This document shows positions 61,979 through 64,000 of a stretch of DNA of 64,000 nucleotides, piece after piece. The notes below the pieces were generated by a model. The model did not search any database and was not told where the DNA came from. It saw nothing but the letters and a program-made list of their open reading frames with translations. The first letter of the stretch is position 1; each line of letters opens with the position of its first letter. The position numbers were made by a program, and so were the translations under genes. Origin of the DNA: Steroidobacter agaridevorans (GTDB taxonomy: Bacteria > Pseudomonadota > Gammaproteobacteria > Steroidobacterales > Steroidobacteraceae); NCBI RefSeq assembly GCF_009932555.1, contig NZ_BLJO01000005.1:587556-651555 (forward strand). The letters are read 5' to 3'.

Positions 61979-62115
61979 GCCTATCTCATAACGCGGCAGC
62001 AGATATTTTTGTCCTGCGGGCGGCTTGCCTGGAGTAACCCGGCCGGCTCGCGCCTCCGACCCATCCTTTCCGGGCCGGCGAGCAGCATCAAAAATAAACA
62101 GCTGCTGCGTTAATC

Positions 62116-62784
62116 TCAGCCCTTCGTAATCGGCACGATCGTCATCTCGACACGCCGATTCTGCGCACGACCTGACTCCGAGTCGTTGGAAGCAACCGGA
62201 TGCGACTCACCCGCGCCGACCGTCAGCAGGCGCTGCTGAGTGACGCCCTGGCCCGTCAGATAATTCGCAACCGACGACGCGCGACGCTCCGACAACTGTT
62301 GGTTGTACTGGTCGCTGCCCGTGCTATCGGTGTGGCCGGCCACTTCGATGACCGTCTTGTTGTATTCCTTCAGCACCATCGCAACGCCGCCGAGCGCGTT
62401 ATAGAAACCTGAATTCAGGTCCGCGCTATTGGTCGCGAACGTGATGCTGCTCGGCAGGTTCAACGTGATGTTGTCGCCCACGCGCGTAACGCTCACGCCC
62501 GTGCCTTCGAGCTTCTGGCGCAACTTCGCTTCCTGCACGTCCATGTAATAACCAACGCCACCGCCGGCCAACGCGCCTACGCCCGCGCCGATCAGCGCGT
62601 TCTCCAGCTTGTCGCCTTTCGTCAGCAAGCCAGCCACCGCGCCGACGGCAGCGCCGATGCCTGCGCCCTTGGCAGCCTTGCTGGTTTGCGACTCGCGCGT
62701 ATACGGATTGACCGTGGTGCAGCCTGCGAGCAGGCAGGTCACGACGATGCCGACACCGGCGAGCTTGGAAAAACGATCGACCAT
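62116..62784 (-). CDS. OmpA-family lipoprotein with glycine zipper (YiaD-like)
   Basis: A 222-residue outer-membrane lipoprotein. ATG 62784 follows GAGAGGAAA. The lipobox is LLAGC (Cys at about 21). A glycine-zipper region (GAGIGAAVGAVAGLL, then IGAGVGALAGGGVGYY) spans about 40-78. A peptidoglycan-binding OmpA domain follows, with ITFATNSADLNSGF near 115 and the NxxLSxxRA-type QQLSERRASSV near 165. It anchors the outer membrane to the wall. It is convergent with rpoH. In-frame codons up to 62874 are not needed. Confidence 0.92.
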   Translation of the reverse strand: MVDRFSKLAGVGIVVTCLLAGCTTVNPYTRESQTSKAAKGAGIGAAVGAVAGLLTKGDKLENALIGAGVGALAGGGVGYYMDVQEAKLRQKLEGTGVSVTRVGDNITLNLPSSITFATNSADLNSGFYNALGGVAMVLKEYNKTVIEVAGHTDSTGSDQYNQQLSERRASSVANYLTGQGVTQQRLLTVGAGESHPVASNDSESGRAQNRRVEMTIVPITKG

Positions 62785-62911
62785 GGGGTTTCCTCTCCGC
62801 TGAAAAAATCGCGCGGCACTATGCACCCGCGCCATACACGGGATCAGCCTGGAAAAAACGGACTGAACCGGCACTGAATCCGTGAGTGTCCGCCGCGCTG
62901 AGCTACCGAAA

Positions 62912-63379
62912 CTAGTAAGGAATTCGCATTTTTCGATAGATAAAGCTGAGCAACCATAGCGGACCGATCATCAAGAACTGAATGTCTTTGAAAAACGACG
63001 GTCGCCGCCCTTCGTAGTGATGTCCGATGAACTGACCGATCCATGCCACCACGAACAACGCGATGCATACGCTCCACAACGGCCACGGCAGGCTTTGCAG
63101 TCCGACAATGGCCAACGTCACCAGCCCGGCGAATACCGCCATGCCGACCGCGAGCGACCACGACATCGACAGGTAATACACCACGCCTGCCAATAGAAAC
63201 AGCAAGCCCCAGTTCAGCAACGGCGATATCTCCTGCCAGGTCCGCGGCGCGGGCACCGACCACAGCAGCCCGATCAAGCTGACGACGATGATGGGCACGC
63301 AGATCCAGTGCAGCGCCTTGTTGATGGCATTGCGGTGACTCTCGCCATATTCATCCAGCCATTGCTCCACGGTGCGCAT
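62912..63379 (-). CDS. DUF962 (Mpo1-like) membrane protein
   Basis: A 155-residue protein with four membrane segments. Conserved histidines lie in SHRNAINKALHW (near residue 15-24) and GQFIGHHYEGRRPSFF (near 115), the pattern of DUF962 proteins. The yeast member Mpo1 is a dioxygenase acting on 2-hydroxy fatty acids; bacterial members are mostly untested. It ends 127 bp upstream of the OmpA lipoprotein gene on the same strand. A 240-bp region separates it from the divergent acyl-CoA dehydrogenase gene. Confidence 0.88.
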   Translation of the reverse strand: MRTVEQWLDEYGESHRNAINKALHWICVPIIVVSLIGLLWSVPAPRTWQEISPLLNWGLLFLLAGVVYYLSMSWSLAVGMAVFAGLVTLAIVGLQSLPWPLWSVCIALFVVAWIGQFIGHHYEGRRPSFFKDIQFLMIGPLWLLSFIYRKMRIPY

Positions 63380-63619
63380 CGCTCCCCCTTGCTCAACGTG
63401 ATTCCTCGTACAAGTTACCCCCGCTCAGCCGTCACCGACAAGAATTGTAGGCTTGCCTTGCCGTACCGGGCTTGCAGGGGCGCGCCGGGGCCGGAAAATT
63501 AAGGGTTTTCGCACCTTCCCACCGCCCGCGGCGGCGGCCACGACACCACCTCCGCTCAAGTGCGCACCAAGTCACTATCGGTCGCGTGCGCTATTATTCG
63601 CCCGACCAGGAGAGCCCAC

Positions 63620-64000
63620 ATGTCAGCCAAACCGAAAGCAGCGCCGTCCGCGGCCCCCGAACTCGATCCCGTCGATCTGTACAACGTCCGCGCCATGCTC
63701 AGCGACGAAGAGCGCCTGGTGCAGGACTCGGTCGCGAAATTCGTCGACGAGCAAGTCATTCCCATCATGGGCGATTGCTTCGAGCACGAACGTTTCCCGC
63801 GCGAGCTGGTGACTGGCGTCGCGGAGCTCGGCCTGCTGGGCAGCTCGATCCACGGTCATGGCTGCGCCGGTTTGAATGGTGTGTCGTACGGCTTGATCTG
63901 CCAGGAACTGGAGCGCGGCGACTCGGGCCTGCGCAGCTTTGTTTCCGTGCAGTCCAGCCTGTGCATGTATCCAATCGACGCGTTCGGCAGCGAAGAGCAG
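63620..64000 (+). CDS. gcdH: Glutaryl-CoA dehydrogenase, 3' end cut by window edge
   Basis: FAD enzyme of the acyl-CoA dehydrogenase family; the glutaryl-CoA member oxidises and decarboxylates to crotonyl-CoA in lysine and tryptophan breakdown. 127 codons are visible from ATG 63620, after AGGAGA. The N-terminal helices (LSDEERLVQDSVAKFVDEQV), HGHGCAGLNGVSYGL, ERGDSGLRSFVSVQSSL and YPIDAFGSEEQ match the glutaryl-CoA branch. The catalytic Glu lies beyond the edge. A -10-like TATTAT near 63593 could belong to its promoter. The short leading stretch (about 20 residues, Ala/Pro-rich) is extra. Confidence 0.88.
   Translation, partial: MSAKPKAAPSAAPELDPVDLYNVRAMLSDEERLVQDSVAKFVDEQVIPIMGDCFEHERFPRELVTGVAELGLLGSSIHGHGCAGLNGVSYGLICQELERGDSGLRSFVSVQSSLCMYPIDAFGSEEQ

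Overview
This window looks like ordinary chromosome from a high-GC gammaproteobacterium. Several gene orders match the E. coli type (radC-rpmB-rpmG, coaBC-dut, coaD next to rsmD, ftsY-ftsE-ftsX-rpoH). The mix of S46 and M14 peptidases, a TonB receptor with its own ECF sigma factor, DUF885 and DUF4124 proteins and a PEP-CTERM protein suggests the Xanthomonadales/Nevskiales/Steroidobacter side of the class. That placement is inference. I saw no prophage, transposase, integrase, CRISPR array or rRNA. There is one tRNA, Gly(CCC).

Layout. 1-8.1 kb: a pyruvate carboxylase cut by the left edge, a diguanylate cyclase with a small overlapping upstream gene, gshA, and a second diguanylate cyclase. 8.2-13.8 kb: a tight operon of ethanolamine-type permease, glutamine-synthetase-like ligase, aldehyde dehydrogenase and iron alcohol dehydrogenase, read here as a gamma-glutamyl route for amino-alcohol catabolism. 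13.8-18.2 kb: a DUF2845 protein, a MATE pump, a thiolase, and a PEP-CTERM protein behind a near-perfect sigma-54 promoter. 18.3-32.5 kb: hemH, a VOC protein, an S46 dipeptidyl peptidase, two YceI proteins around a cytochrome b561, a CoA-transferase-like enzyme, a DUF4097 protein with eight short repeats, a fructosamine-kinase-like protein with pyrF, a 2OG-Fe dioxygenase, an M14 peptidase and a TPR protein. 32.6-41.2 kb: a DUF4124 protein, an HNH nuclease overlapping a 5'-3' exonuclease, a membrane-bound sugar dehydrogenase fused to cytochrome c, and a FecI-FecR-TonB receptor signalling set. 41.2-48.4 kb: xthA, DUF885, tRNA-Gly, LysR regulator, trmB, an acidic small protein, an AmpG-like transporter and pyrE. 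48.5-64 kb: mostly housekeeping (dut, coaBC, radC, rpmB, rpmG, mutM, coaD, rsmD, ftsYEX, rpoH), interrupted by a fatty-acid desaturase and ggt, then an OmpA-like lipoprotein, a DUF962 membrane protein and a glutaryl-CoA dehydrogenase cut by the right edge.

The observations most worth following are: the permease/ligase/oxidoreductase operon at 8.2-13.8 kb and its hairpin leader; the orphan PEP-CTERM gene with its sigma-54 promoter; a dispersed 20-bp palindrome at 5.39 and 18.21 kb; the DSSG-repeat protein at 26.7 kb; the sugar dehydrogenase/cytochrome c fusion beside the cell-surface signalling set; and a sigma-E-like promoter before rpoH. None is proven to be a new system.
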